From contig NCEA01000009.1 in NCBI GenBank assembly GCA_002280515.1, forward strand, positions 42,419 to 106,418: DNA of 64,000 nt, given 5' to 3'. This DNA is from Rhodobacterales bacterium 32-67-9. GTDB lineage: Bacteria; Pseudomonadota; Alphaproteobacteria; Rhodobacterales; Rhodobacteraceae. How positions within the stretch are numbered: position 1 is the stretch's first letter; every line of letters begins with the position of its first letter. Positions 34,227-43,661 of the stretch are shown here, piece by piece. Under the pieces are notes generated by a model that did no database searches, was not told the DNA's origin, and saw nothing but the letters and a program-made list of their open reading frames with translations. The position numbers were made by a program, and so were the translations under genes.

Positions 34227-35029
34227 GCCGGGACCGCGACCGGGTCGATCAGCCCGCGCCCGCCATCGACCGTCAGGATCTGCCCTGTGACAAAGCGCGC
34301 GCCGTCCGAGGCGAGGAACTGCGCCGCCTCGGCCACTTCCGAAGGCGTGGCGATCCTGCGCATGGGCGTGCCCTCGGTGATCATGTCGTGCCAGTCGGGA
34401 TTGTCCTTCAGCGTCGCCTGCAAGCTCGCGCTCATGATGCTGGCGATGGCGATGCCGTTCACCCGGATCCGCTCCGGCGCCAGCGCCACGGCCAGCGACC
34501 GCGTCGCCTGGTCGAGCGCGGCCCCGGCGATGGAATAGGCCAGCAAGTCGGGCTGCGCCCGCCGCGCGGCGAGGGTGGAGACGTTGATGATCGTGCCGAC
34601 CGGTCCCTCGGTCAGCTCGTCCTTCTCCGCCTGGGCGATCATCCGCTTCGCCGCCATCTGGCTCAGTCTCAGCGCCGGCAGGAGGTTCTGTTTCCACATC
34701 GCGTCGAGGGACGGGTCGTCCGGATTCAGCGGATCGGTCGTCAGCACCGCGCGTTGCGCGTTGACAAGGATGTCTACCCGCTCGAAAGCATCGACCGTTG
34801 CCGAAAGCAGGTTGGCAAGTGTCAGCTTCTGGCTGAGATCGCCGCCGAAGAAGCGCGCCGGCCCGTCCTCCTCCGCCGCCTCCCCGACCTCTTCGGCAAG
34901 CCGCGCCTCGTCGCTGTCGGCGAACATGACCCGGGCACCATGATCGACGAAATGGCGGGCGATGGCGAGACCGATGCCTTTGGCGGCCCCGGTGACGATG
35001 GCAGTCTTGCCGGCGATGGACAGGGACAT
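34220..35029 (-). CDS. SDR-fold protein lacking the catalytic lysine
   Basis: This is a 269-residue protein with the FabG-like SDR fold: the cofactor loop TGAAKGIGLA is intact and Ser151 and Tyr165 are in the expected places. The usual NNAG motif reads N90-A-Q-R, and the residue four after Tyr165 is Gly169, where a classical SDR has Lys. It may therefore be catalytically weak, use another mechanism or be structural. The ending GQILTVDGGRGL is normal. The frame is open to 35362, but MSLSIAGKTAIVTG at 35029 is the family start. It lies 41 bases behind the RsmC-like gene on the same strand. Confidence 0.83.
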   Translation of the reverse strand: MSLSIAGKTAIVTGAAKGIGLAIARHFVDHGARVMFADSDEARLAEEVGEAAEEDGPARFFGGDLSQKLTLANLLSATVDAFERVDILVNAQRAVLTTDPLNPDDPSLDAMWKQNLLPALRLSQMAAKRMIAQAEKDELTEGPVGTIINVSTLAARRAQPDLLAYSIAGAALDQATRSLAVALAPERIRVNGIAIASIMSASLQATLKDNPDWHDMITEGTPMRRIATPSEVAEAAQFLASDGARFVTGQILTVDGGRGLIDPVAVPAY

Positions 35030-35070
35030 AGATGCTCCGGATTGATTCTGCGGCGGCAGGTTACGGGATT

Positions 35071-36078
35071 TCAGCGGCGCGGGCGAGGCACGGCCACCGG
35101 GCGCGCCGCATTGAGCAGTTTGAAGCCGCCGTCGCCGCCGATCTCGGCCACTTCGCCGAAGTGGCGGGCCAGTACAGCCTCGTACGGCAAATGGCGGTTC
35201 GCGACCATCCAGAGCCGGCCCGAAGGCGCCAGCATCGCCGCCGCCGCCGCGATGAAGGCGACGCCAAGCGCCGGCTCGGCGGCGCGGCCGCTGTGGAAGG
35301 GCGGGTTCATGATCACCGCATCGACCCGCGTATCGGGGCGGAAGCGGGTCGCGTCCTTCCAATGGAACTCAGCGCGGGGGTCGGTGATGTTCCGACGCGC
35401 GCAGTCGAGTGCGATGCGGTCGGCCTCCACCAGGTGCAGCACCTCGACGCCCGGCCGGGCGAGGATCGCGGCGGCAAGCCAGCCCCAGCCGGCGCCGAGA
35501 TCGGCGACCTTCGCCGGCAGTCTGTCGGGAAGAGCCGCGGCCAGCAGGGCGGAACCGTGATCGACCTTTTCGGCCGAAAACACCCCCGGCCGCGTGACAA
35601 AGCCCGGCGCCGGATGCAGGTCCGCCGCGCGCCAGTCGTCGAAATGCGGGCCGGCATCGAAGCGGAAGATCTTGCCGTGCGCCTTGGCAGTCGGCGCAGA
35701 GACGGCGGTGCGGGCGCGGATATCCTTCAGCAACGTGTCGATGCCGTCGGTCTTCTGCCCGTCGATCCAGATCGCCCCGCCCGGCGCGACGCGGCGCGCT
35801 GCCTCGGCGACCAGCGCTCGGGCGGCACCCCGGGCCCTCGGCAGGAAGACCACGGCCGCCGCGAATTCCCCCGCGGCCTCGGCGACGGTCGCCACCACTG
35901 TCCAGCCCCCGGCGGCAAGGGCGTCATGATCGGGACGAAAGCCCTGCACGATCACGGTCCGCTCCACCGGCAGCTCCGACAGATCGGTGCCCGCCCCCGG
36001 CACGAGGACGAGAACGCGGCCCGAAAGCGGCAAGGCGTCGGCGCCCTGAAGCGCGAGGGAAAGTCTCGGATGGCTCAT
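35071..36078 (-). CDS. Class I SAM-dependent methyltransferase, RsmC-like
   Basis: This is a 335-residue methyltransferase with the two-domain layout of RsmC, which methylates G1207 of 16S rRNA. A degenerate N-terminal domain (about 1-165) is followed by the catalytic domain: VADLGAGWGWLAAAIL is the SAM-binding loop, LVEADRIALDCARRN the acidic end of strand two, and IMNPPFHSG the NPPF motif of amino-methyltransferases. ATG 36078 (MSHPRLSLAL) is taken over 36147. The rRNA target is likely but not proven. It lies 19 bases after the stop of clpS, same strand. Confidence 0.82.
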   Translation of the reverse strand: MSHPRLSLALQGADALPLSGRVLVLVPGAGTDLSELPVERTVIVQGFRPDHDALAAGGWTVVATVAEAAGEFAAAVVFLPRARGAARALVAEAARRVAPGGAIWIDGQKTDGIDTLLKDIRARTAVSAPTAKAHGKIFRFDAGPHFDDWRAADLHPAPGFVTRPGVFSAEKVDHGSALLAAALPDRLPAKVADLGAGWGWLAAAILARPGVEVLHLVEADRIALDCARRNITDPRAEFHWKDATRFRPDTRVDAVIMNPPFHSGRAAEPALGVAFIAAAAAMLAPSGRLWMVANRHLPYEAVLARHFGEVAEIGGDGGFKLLNAARPVAVPRPRR

Positions 36079-36097
36079 GCGGACCGGGGCCCCGCCC

Positions 36098-36439
36098 CTA
36101 TTCCTTTTCCATCGTGCATTGCAGGGGATGCTGGTGGCGCCGGGCAAAATCCATCACCTGCGCCACCTTGGTCTCGGCCACCTCGAAGGAAAACACGCCG
36201 ACCACCGCCAGTCCCTTCTTGTGCACCGTCAGCATGATCTCGAAGGCCTGCGCATGGCTGAGGCCGAAGAACCGCTCCAGAATATGGACGACGAACTCCA
36301 TCGGCGTGTAATCGTCGTTGAGAAGCAGAACCTTGTAGAGCGGCGGCCGCTGCGTCTTCGGACGGGTCTTGGTGATGACCGCGCTGTCGGGGTCATTGCC
36401 GTCCTTCCGGTCCGACAGAGTGATGGGGCGCAAGGCCAA
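36098..36439 (-). CDS. clpS: ATP-dependent Clp protease adaptor ClpS
   Basis: ClpS delivers N-degron substrates to ClpAP. The 113-residue protein has the core [20 protein letters not shown] with the ND(D/Y) binding surface, [20 protein letters not shown], and the ending [19 protein letters not shown]. The start is taken as TTG at 36439, because a perfect AGGAGG lies six bases upstream and the product then begins [10 protein letters not shown] like its relatives. ATG codons further upstream (36493 and beyond) have no ribosome site. No clpA gene is adjacent. It is divergent from a HAD-family gene. Confidence 0.9.
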   Translation of the reverse strand: MALRPITLSDRKDGNDPDSAVITKTRPKTQRPPLYKVLLLNDDYTPMEFVVHILERFFGLSHAQAFEIMLTVHKKGLAVVGVFSFEVAETKVAQVMDFARRHQHPLQCTMEKE

Positions 36440-36445
36440 GGGCTC

Positions 36446-36451
36446 CCTCCT
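36446..36451 (-). promoter_or_regulatory. Ribosome binding site that fixes the clpS start
   Basis: AGGAGG on the minus strand is six bases before TTG 36439, the best Shine-Dalgarno sequence in this stretch, and decides between this start and upstream ATGs. Confidence 0.6.
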
Positions 36452-36578
36452 CGGGATTCGGGCGCAGGGGTTCGGGACGTCAATATAATCCATGGGCGGG
36501 ATGAGAAAAAGGTTGCGATTGGACCGGGATTGATCCGGATCGCCAAAACCGCCAGATTGGGCGCCCGTGAGGACGCCC

Positions 36579-37289
36579 ATGCCCAAGCTCGCCACCATCG
36601 CCTTCGACGCCGACGACACGCTCTGGCACAACGAACGCTTCTTCCGCCTGACCCAGGACCGGTTCGCCACGCTCCTGGCCGACTACGCCCCGCGCGATCA
36701 CCTCGACGAACGGCTTCTCGCCGCCGAGCGGCGCAATCTCGGGCACTACGGTTTCGGCATCAAGGGCTTCACGCTCTCGATGATCGAAACCGCCCTCGAC
36801 GTGACCGGTGACCGGGTGCCGGCGCGGGTCATCCGCGAGATCGTCAGCGCCGGGCAGGAGATGCTCGCCCACCCGATCGAGCTACTGCCCCATGCCCGGG
36901 AGGCGGTCGAACGGCTTGCCGTAGATCACCATATCCTTTTGATAACAAAGGGAGATCTACTCGACCAGGAACGCAAGCTGGCGCAATCCGGCCTGGGCGA
37001 CCTGTTCAACGGGGTGGAAATCGTGTCGCACAAGACCGCCCCCGTCTACGCCGATATCTTCGCCCGCCACGGCCATCCGCCTGAGGCGGCGATGATGGTC
37101 GGCAATTCGCTGAAATCCGATGTCCTGCCCGTCCTCGACCTTGGCGGCTGGGGCGTGCATGTGCCGCATGACCTGACCTGGGCGCTGGAGCATGAGGAGC
37201 CGCCAGAGGCCCACGTGCGGTTCCGCAGCCTCGGCGATCTCGGCGCGCTCGGCGATCTTGTCGCAACGGTCGAGGCCGACCCCGGCTGA
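36579..37289 (+). CDS. HAD superfamily hydrolase
   Basis: This is a 236-residue HAD phosphatase. The nucleophile motif is [11 protein letters not shown] (DxDxT with the nucleophile at the first Asp), followed by an alpha-helical cap. Motif II is ILLITKG, the Lys of motif III is seen in VSHKTAPVY, and motif IV is [18 protein letters not shown] lies before ATG 36579, so the upstream GTG at 36567 is rejected. A YjjG-like or phosphoglycolate-like role is possible; the substrate cannot be read from sequence. It is divergent from clpS over 139 bases. Confidence 0.85.
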   Translation: MPKLATIAFDADDTLWHNERFFRLTQDRFATLLADYAPRDHLDERLLAAERRNLGHYGFGIKGFTLSMIETALDVTGDRVPARVIREIVSAGQEMLAHPIELLPHAREAVERLAVDHHILLITKGDLLDQERKLAQSGLGDLFNGVEIVSHKTAPVYADIFARHGHPPEAAMMVGNSLKSDVLPVLDLGGWGVHVPHDLTWALEHEEPPEAHVRFRSLGDLGALGDLVATVEADPG

Positions 37290-37468
37290 GCCGATTTGGT
37301 GGTTGCGCGCATCCTCGGACCCAGATGTGCCACGGGCGCGAAGACTGTCTCAGCATCGGCAACAAACACATTGAAATTAGGGTGTTTTCGCATCGCGGCA
37401 GCTGTGCTATCGTGGCGCAAATCAGTGAAGTTCCGGCGCCAATGACCGGGACATGAGGCAGGAAAAAG

Positions 37469-39352
37469 GTGAGACAGGTGTTTACTTGTCCGGGGCAGTG
37501 CGTCCAACGCACCCGCATGTTCGTCGCATTCGTGCTGGCGTTTCTTATCGTGCCGATGCTTGCGCTCGCAGCACCCTATGCGGATTTCGTCATCGACGCC
37601 CGCACCGGCGAGGTGCTGCATCAGGACAATGCCGACACGCGGCTTCACCCCGCCTCGCTGACCAAGATGATGACGCTCTACATCGCCTTCGAAGCGATCG
37701 AGTACGGCGAGATCTCGCTCGACAGCAAGGTCACGATCTCCAAGCACGCAGCCTCGCAACCGCCCTCGCGACTGGGCCTCAAGCCTGGGCAGACGATCGC
37801 CCTGCGCTACCTCATCCGCGCCGCTGCGATCAAGTCGGCGAATGACGCCGCGACGGCGATCGGCGAGGCGATCGAAGGGTCCGAGCCGGCCTTCGCCCGG
37901 CGCATGAACCGCACCGCGAAACTGCTCGGCATGAAGCGCTCCACCTTCGTCAACGCGAACGGCCTCACCGCCGCGGGCCACCTTTCCACCGCGCGCGACA
38001 TGACGATGCTCGGCCGCCACCTCTTCTACGACTACCCGCAGTACTACAATCTCTTCTCGCGCACCTCGGCCGATGCCGGCGTGGCGCAGGTGGCCCATAC
38101 CAACAGCCGCTTTCTTGCCGCCTACAAGGGCGCCGACGGGATCAAGACCGGCTACACCGCGGCGGCCGGCTTCAACCTGACGGCCTCGGCCCAGCGCGGC
38201 AACAAGCGCATCATCGCCACCGTGCTCGGCGGCAAGTCGACAGCCAGCCGCAATGCCCGCGTGGCGGAACTCATGGATCTCGGCTTCGGCAAGGCGCCGA
38301 ACCGGGCGACGGTCCAGAAACCGGCGCGGCCCGATTACCTCGCCTCGGCCGAACCTGCCGACGACGGCATGGCCGAAGCCGTGGCGAAGGCCGTGACGAC
38401 CGCGTCCGGCGCGGTGGCCGCCGGCAAGACCATCCGCCTCAACGTCGCCATCGTCAGAAGTCCGCGCCCGAAGGCGCGGCCGCAGCCGGGCATCGAGGCG
38501 CCGGCGGAAGAACTCCTCCTCGCGATGCAGGACGACATCAACGCCGCCCTCGCCGAGGCACAGGAGCTTTCGCTGACCGACGACGTCCCGTCCGCCGCAG
38601 TTGCAGAAGCGGTCGCGGAGGCGGCGGAGGCCGTACCCGCTGCAGGCACCGAACTGGCCGCCGCCGAACCGGAGGCCCCCGTCGCCCCGGTCTTCGCCGC
38701 AACGACCGAGGCGCAGCCCGAAACCACGCTCGCGCTTGCCGCAGCGCCGGATGCGTCGACCGACACCGCTACCACCGCCGTGGAGGGCACCGAACCGCTC
38801 GCCCTCGCCTCGGCCATCGCCCCGACGCAATCCCCGATGCCCCCCGCCGCCCCCCGGCCGGCCGAGGCAGCAGCGGAAATCGTGATCGCCGCCGCGGCCC
38901 CTGCCCCGACAGCCGACACTGTTGTCATCGCCGAGGCGCCGGCGCCGGTCGAAAGCGTCGCGCCCGAATCCGTCTCCACCGATACGCCCGTGATCATCGC
39001 CAAGCCCGATGCGCCGACGCCGAAGTCGCGCCCGGAAGAGATCGTCCTGGCCTCCTTCACCGCCGAGGAGCCCGTCGCCGAGGAACTGGAGGTCGTGACC
39101 CGCGTCTCGACCTCGGGCGGACGGCAATGGGCGATCAATGTCGGCCACTTCGGCTCGCGCTACAACGCCGAACGGGAGCTTCTACGCACCGCTCTCGTGG
39201 AGATCAGCACGCTCGACGAGGCTCTGCGGAAGGTCGTGGCGCGCAAGGGCGGCTTCGACGCGAACTTCGTCGGCATGACCGAAGAGATGGCGAACCTCGC
39301 CTGCCGCCGCTTGCAGGCCCGGCAGACCGAATGCACGGTGATCGGGCCCTGA
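37469..39352 (+). CDS. D-alanyl-D-alanine carboxypeptidase (peptidase S11) with C-terminal SPOR domain
   Basis: This is a 627-residue penicillin-binding protein of the DacA/DacF type, trimming the terminal D-Ala of peptidoglycan in the periplasm. After a signal peptide (FVAFVLAFLIVPMLALAAPY) come S63-L-T-K66, S123-A-N125 and K226-T-G228, the three active-site motifs. A long Ala/Pro/Glu-rich linker (about 300-545) leads to a C-terminal SPOR domain (WAINVGHFGSRYNAERELL to the end) that in other proteins binds denuded septal glycan. GTG 37469 gives a basic signal n-region; ATG 37517 is an alternative. The 179-base upstream space shows no clear promoter. Confidence 0.88.
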   Translation: MRQVFTCPGQCVQRTRMFVAFVLAFLIVPMLALAAPYADFVIDARTGEVLHQDNADTRLHPASLTKMMTLYIAFEAIEYGEISLDSKVTISKHAASQPPSRLGLKPGQTIALRYLIRAAAIKSANDAATAIGEAIEGSEPAFARRMNRTAKLLGMKRSTFVNANGLTAAGHLSTARDMTMLGRHLFYDYPQYYNLFSRTSADAGVAQVAHTNSRFLAAYKGADGIKTGYTAAAGFNLTASAQRGNKRIIATVLGGKSTASRNARVAELMDLGFGKAPNRATVQKPARPDYLASAEPADDGMAEAVAKAVTTASGAVAAGKTIRLNVAIVRSPRPKARPQPGIEAPAEELLLAMQDDINAALAEAQELSLTDDVPSAAVAEAVAEAAEAVPAAGTELAAAEPEAPVAPVFAATTEAQPETTLALAAAPDASTDTATTAVEGTEPLALASAIAPTQSPMPPAAPRPAEAAAEIVIAAAAPAPTADTVVIAEAPAPVESVAPESVSTDTPVIIAKPDAPTPKSRPEEIVLASFTAEEPVAEELEVVTRVSTSGGRQWAINVGHFGSRYNAERELLRTALVEISTLDEALRKVVARKGGFDANFVGMTEEMANLACRRLQARQTECTVIGP

Positions 39353-39358
39353 TCGCGG

Positions 39359-39517
39359 TCAGGGTTTCGGGCGATCGTCCCAGTCGTCGCTGAGAATGCG
39401 GTTCGCGTCGCCGTCGGGATCGTCGTATTGCCGGTGCTTCAGCGACCAGAGGAAGGCGGCAAGGCCGATCCCACCGAGAAGCAGCGAGACGGGGATCAGG
39501 TAGACCAGCATCTCCAT
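39359..39517 (-). CDS. ccoS: cbb3-type oxidase assembly protein CcoS
   Basis: This is a 52-residue protein: MEMLVYLIPVSLLLGGIGLA forms a single membrane helix, followed by AFLWSLKHRQYDDPDGDA and a short acidic tail. This is the typical CcoS (FixS/RdxS) plan, needed for cofactor insertion in cbb3 oxidase. A second ATG two codons in (39511) is an alternative start. It follows ccoI by 10 bases and closes the ccoGHIS order on the minus strand. Confidence 0.92.
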   Translation of the reverse strand: MEMLVYLIPVSLLLGGIGLAAFLWSLKHRQYDDPDGDANRILSDDWDDRPKP

Positions 39518-39527
39518 CGCGACACCG

Positions 39528-41711
39528 TCACTTCAGCCGGAGCGCGTTGAGCGAGACGGTGATCGAGGATGCCGACATCGCCAGCGCGGCGATCAGCGGC
39601 GTGGCGAGGCCGACAAGCGCCACCGGCACCGCGATGACGTTGTAGGCGAGCGACAGCGCGAAATTCTGCTTGATCCGCCGCCGCGCGACCGTCGCGATCC
39701 GGAGCGCGTCGGACAGCGGCGCAAGGTCCTGGCCCAGAAGCACGATATCCGACGCCGTCCGCGCCGCGTCGAGGGCTGTTGCCGGCGATATCGAGACATG
39801 TGCACCGGCAAGGGCCGCCGTGTCGTTCAGCCCGTCGCCGACCATCAGCACCCGGTGCCCCGCTTCGGTCAGCGCCGCGATCCGCCCGGCCTTTTCCTCG
39901 GGCCGCATTCCCGATTGCCAGTCCGGAATGCCGAGCGTCCTTGCCAAGGTCGCAACCGGCGCCTCGGCGTCGCCCGAGAGAAGGATCACCCGCTTGCCTG
40001 ACGCGATCAGCGCTTGCACCGCCTCCTCCGCGCCGGGACGCGGGCTGTCGGCAAAGGCGAACTCGACCGGTGCTGCGTCGCCCTTGGCGAACCAGCTTGC
40101 CGTCCGTTCGCCCGGCACGGCACCGAGCCATTCGGCGCGACCGAGCCGCACCGGCTTGCCGCGCCAGCGCCCCTCGACGCCCCAACCCGGCACTTCGCGA
40201 AGGCCGGTCACGGCCGCGGGACGAATGCCGGCGGCATCAAGCGCCCCCGCAAGTGCCCGCGACAGCGGATGTGCCGAGGCCCCGGCCAGCGCCGCGACCA
40301 CGGCAAGGTCGTCGCGCGACCGAGCCGACAGATCCTGTGGCTCTGGTGCGCCCATGGTCAGCGTCCCGGTCTTGTCGAAGACGACCGTATCGACTTCGGC
40401 CAGCCGTTCCAGCGCGGTGCCGTCCTTGATCAGAAACCCCTTGCGGAACAGCTTGCCCGAGGCCGAGGTCACCACCGCCGGCACCGCGAGCGCCAGCGCG
40501 CAGGGGCAGGTAATGATCAGCACGGCCGCCGCGATATTGACCGAAAGCCGCAGATCGCCGGTCAGGTACATCCAGACCGCGAATGCTGTGAGCGACAGGA
40601 GATGGACCGACGGCGAATAGGCCCGCGCCATCCGGTCGGCAAGCGAGGTGTATTTCGTTCGCGCATTCTCTGCCACCGCGACAAGGTCGGCCATGCGATG
40701 AAGCGAGGAATCGCGCCCTGCCGCCGACACGCGCACCGTCAGCGGCCCGGTCAGGTTGACCTCGCCCGCGCTGACCGTGCTGCCCTCCCCCGCCCAGACC
40801 GGCAGCGTTTCCCCCGTCAGGAGCGAGCGGTCGATCTCCGACGTGCCCTCGGTCACGGTGCCGTCGACCGGCATCCGCGCGCCCGGCCGGACCCGGACGA
40901 GGTCGCCGACGGCGAGTTCGGCGATCGGCACGATCCGTTCTTCTCCCGCCAGCAGCTTCGTCGCGCGCGGGACTTCGAGCGCCGCGAGTTCCTCGGCAGC
41001 CGACCGGGCGGCGGCGCGGCTGCGGTAGTCGAGATAGCGCCCCGCCAGCAGGAAGAAGCACAGGGAGACGGCGGCGTCGAAATAGGCGTGGTGGCCACCC
41101 TCGAACGTCTCGTAGAGCGAAATTGCCGAGGCGAGGATCAGCGCCAGCGATATCGGCACATCCATGCCGAGCCGCCGCGCCTTGAGCGAGGTCCAGGCCG
41201 AGGCAAAGAACGGCTGGCCGGCGAAGGCCAATGTCGGCAGTGCGATGGCGGCGGAAATCCAGTGGAAAAGGTCGCGTGTCGCGGCCTCGGCCCCCGACCA
41301 GACCGCGACCGACAAGAGCATGATGTTCATCATCGCGAAGCCGGCGACGCCGAGCCGCATGAGAAGGTCGCGGCCGCGCTTGTCGGTCTCGGTCACCGAG
41401 AGGAGGCCGGGATCAAGCTCGTGCGCCGGATAGCCGATGGTCTTGAGGCGGGCGATCACGTCGTCTGCGGTGACGTCCGGGCCAGCCGCGACCGAAACGC
41501 GTTTCAGGGTGAGGTTGACGCGCGCCGACCTCACCCCCGGCATCGCTGCCAGCGTGCGTTCGACATCCGAGATGCAGACGGCGCAATGGGCGGTCGGCAG
41601 CGACAGGACCAGCCCCGCGTCCTTCTCGGCCCGTCGCGCGGCGATCGCCTCGGCCGCAGGCGCCGCGACGCAGGCGGGACAGGCCGAGATCGAGGGCGCG
41701 GCGGTGGACAT
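39528..41711 (-). CDS. ccoI: Copper-transporting P1B ATPase CcoI
   Basis: CcoI (FixI/RdxI) exports copper for assembly of the CuB centre of cbb3 oxidase. The 727-residue protein begins with a Cys-containing ACPAC stretch and an HMA-like domain with HCAVCISDVERTLAAMPG (CxxC-type copper ligand). It continues through helices to TGE (LLTGETLP), the CPC motif in ITCPCALALAVP, the phosphorylation site FDKTGTLTMG, HP in SAHPLSRALAG and VGDGLNDTAAL. Context between ccoH and ccoS and the CPC motif make CcoI much more likely than a general CopA. Confidence 0.94.
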   Translation of the reverse strand: MSTAAPSISACPACVAAPAAEAIAARRAEKDAGLVLSLPTAHCAVCISDVERTLAAMPGVRSARVNLTLKRVSVAAGPDVTADDVIARLKTIGYPAHELDPGLLSVTETDKRGRDLLMRLGVAGFAMMNIMLLSVAVWSGAEAATRDLFHWISAAIALPTLAFAGQPFFASAWTSLKARRLGMDVPISLALILASAISLYETFEGGHHAYFDAAVSLCFFLLAGRYLDYRSRAAARSAAEELAALEVPRATKLLAGEERIVPIAELAVGDLVRVRPGARMPVDGTVTEGTSEIDRSLLTGETLPVWAGEGSTVSAGEVNLTGPLTVRVSAAGRDSSLHRMADLVAVAENARTKYTSLADRMARAYSPSVHLLSLTAFAVWMYLTGDLRLSVNIAAAVLIITCPCALALAVPAVVTSASGKLFRKGFLIKDGTALERLAEVDTVVFDKTGTLTMGAPEPQDLSARSRDDLAVVAALAGASAHPLSRALAGALDAAGIRPAAVTGLREVPGWGVEGRWRGKPVRLGRAEWLGAVPGERTASWFAKGDAAPVEFAFADSPRPGAEEAVQALIASGKRVILLSGDAEAPVATLARTLGIPDWQSGMRPEEKAGRIAALTEAGHRVLMVGDGLNDTAALAGAHVSISPATALDAARTASDIVLLGQDLAPLSDALRIATVARRRIKQNFALSLAYNVIAVPVALVGLATPLIAALAMSASSITVSLNALRLK

Positions 41712-41714
41712 GGC

Positions 41715-42170
41715 TCACCCCTTGACGAAAAGATCGAGCCGCTGGTGGAACCGGGTGCCGTCCTCCGCGAAGGCTTCGAGCAGGATCATCCACTTGCCCG
41801 GCGCGAGGTCGGCCGGCGCCACGTAGTCGCCGTTCCGCCAGGCAAACTCGGGCTTCAGGTCATCCGAGGCGGCGGTGGTGCGCCCGACCGTGGCCGAGAG
41901 CCGCTCCACCCGCACCGGCAGCCCGTCACGGTCACGGAAGGCGAGCCTAAGTTCGCCCGCCTCGTGGGTCTCGGTGAGGGTCCAGCCCAGCGCCTCCTGC
42001 GCGGTGCGCTCGGCATCGAAGGTCTGGCTCGCGACATAGGAGTTCTTCACTTCGAGACCGGGGAAGGTGCCGATGGCTTTCACCGCCATCAGCACGTTGA
42101 CCCCGATGATCACCGCGAAGGCCGACGCGGCGATGAGGAAGACCTTGCGTCCGGTCAGAGGGGCGGTCAT
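41715..42170 (-). CDS. ccoH: CcoH (FixH family) cbb3 assembly protein
   Basis: This is a 151-residue protein of the FixH family. It has one N-terminal membrane helix (VFLIAASAFAVIIGVNVLMAV) and a periplasmic beta-sandwich part, with KNSYVASQTFDAERTAQEAL and FAWRNGDYVAPADLAPGKW typical of the family. CcoH associates with the cbb3 complex during assembly. It lies between ccoG (one base apart) and ccoI, as in other Rhodobacterales. Confidence 0.93.
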   Translation of the reverse strand: MTAPLTGRKVFLIAASAFAVIIGVNVLMAVKAIGTFPGLEVKNSYVASQTFDAERTAQEALGWTLTETHEAGELRLAFRDRDGLPVRVERLSATVGRTTAASDDLKPEFAWRNGDYVAPADLAPGKWMILLEAFAEDGTRFHQRLDLFVKG

Positions 42171-42171
42171 C

Positions 42172-43599
42172 TCACTGTCCCTTCCCGTTGAAGACCGTGT
42201 CGACGCTGACGCGGTCGTTGCTGTCGAGGTCCTCGACCCAGAGCCGGACGGCGGTGCGGTCGGTCGTCGCCGCCGCGCTGCCGGTCGGTGCCGTCACATA
42301 GACCCGCTCGGTCTGCGTCTCGTCCGCCGGAACGGTCACCACCATCTTCTCGGTCCCTTCGAGGGCGATCGTCAGGTCCGCCTCCGAGGTCAAGGATAAC
42401 TGGAACGGCCGGTCTTCGCCATGCTTGTTCCTGAGCCGCACCTCGTAGGTGTTGCGGATCGAGCCGTCGGCAAGGATGACGAAGGTCGGATTGCGCACCG
42501 GCGTGACGTTGAGGTCGATGGGCGAGCGGATGAAGAGTGCGACGATCAGGCCGATGCCGACAGCCGACCAGAGTGCCGTGTAAAGCAGGGTGCGCGGCCG
42601 GAAGATGTGCTTCCAGAGGTTCTTCGGATGCCCGCCGGTGCGTTCCGCCGCCTCGTCCTTCAGCGCCATGTAGCCGATCAGGCCGCGCGGCTTGCCGACC
42701 CTGTCCATGATCTCGTCGCAGGCGTCGATGCAAAGGGCGCAGGTGATGCATTCAAGCTGCTGGCCATCGCGGATGTCGATGCCCATCGGGCAGACGTTGA
42801 CGCAGGCCATGCAGTCGATGCAGTCGCCGAGCTGGTCGGCATCCTCGGCCTTGCGGTGCTTGCCGCGCGGCTCGCCGCGCCATTCGCGGTAGGCGACGAC
42901 CAGCGTGTCCTCGTCCATCATTGCCGCCTGGATACGCGGCCAGGGGCAGGCATAGATGCATATCTGTTCGCGGGCGAAACCGCCGAAGAAGAAGGTGGTG
43001 GCAGTCAGCACCGCCATCGTCATGTAGGCGATGGGATGGGCCTGCCCGGTGACGAGATCAACGAGAAGCGTCGGCGCGTCGGTGAAGTAGAAGACCCAGG
43101 CCCCCCCGGTGGCCAGACCGATCAGCAGCCACAGAACCCATTTCGTCATCCGCAGGCGGAACTTGCGGAAATCCCATTTCGCGTTCCAGAGCCGCACGCG
43201 GGCGTTGCGGTCGCCTTCGACCCAGCGCTCGACGAGGATGTAGAGGTCGGTCCAGACCGTCTGCGGGCAGGCATATCCGCACCAGACCCGGCCGAGCGCC
43301 GAGGTGAAGAGGAAAAGCCCGAGGCCGGCCATGATGAGAAGGCCCGCGATGAAATAGAACTCGTCCGGCCAGATCTCGATCATGAAGAAGAAGAAGCGGC
43401 GATTGGCGAGGTCGATCAGGACCGCCTGATCCGGCAGGTTCGGCCCCCGGTCCCAGCGGATCCACGGCGTAATGTAGTAGATGCCGAGCGTGACCGCCAT
43501 GATCACCCATTTCAGCGAGCGGAACGCGCCCTTCACGCGGCGCGGAAACACAGGCTCCCGGGCGGCATAAAGCGCCGGAGGGGTTTCGGTGGAACTCAT
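42172..43599 (-). CDS. ccoG: Membrane iron-sulfur protein CcoG (RdxB family)
   Basis: This is a 475-residue polyferredoxin-like membrane protein, linked to copper reduction for cbb3 assembly. There are several membrane helices in the first 220 residues, the CGYACPQTVWTDLY motif, then two 4Fe-4S cluster motifs with CIDCMACVNVCPMGIDIR and CITCALCIDACDEIMDRVG. The C-terminus is a periplasmic Ig-like domain. It is the first gene of ccoGHIS, and an FNR box lies 63 bases upstream of the start. Confidence 0.95.
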   Translation of the reverse strand: MSSTETPPALYAAREPVFPRRVKGAFRSLKWVIMAVTLGIYYITPWIRWDRGPNLPDQAVLIDLANRRFFFFMIEIWPDEFYFIAGLLIMAGLGLFLFTSALGRVWCGYACPQTVWTDLYILVERWVEGDRNARVRLWNAKWDFRKFRLRMTKWVLWLLIGLATGGAWVFYFTDAPTLLVDLVTGQAHPIAYMTMAVLTATTFFFGGFAREQICIYACPWPRIQAAMMDEDTLVVAYREWRGEPRGKHRKAEDADQLGDCIDCMACVNVCPMGIDIRDGQQLECITCALCIDACDEIMDRVGKPRGLIGYMALKDEAAERTGGHPKNLWKHIFRPRTLLYTALWSAVGIGLIVALFIRSPIDLNVTPVRNPTFVILADGSIRNTYEVRLRNKHGEDRPFQLSLTSEADLTIALEGTEKMVVTVPADETQTERVYVTAPTGSAAATTDRTAVRLWVEDLDSNDRVSVDTVFNGKGQ

Positions 43600-43661
43600 G
43601 TTCGGATCCCGGATTTGTCTGTTCGCGCGGACTACCTACGCCGCGCCTGCCTTCAAGGGCA

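Noticed and set aside
37371-37413. Promoter before the carboxypeptidase (TTGAAA at 37371 or TTTTCG/TATCGT)
   Set aside because: Spacing is wrong for the first and both hexamers are weak for the second.
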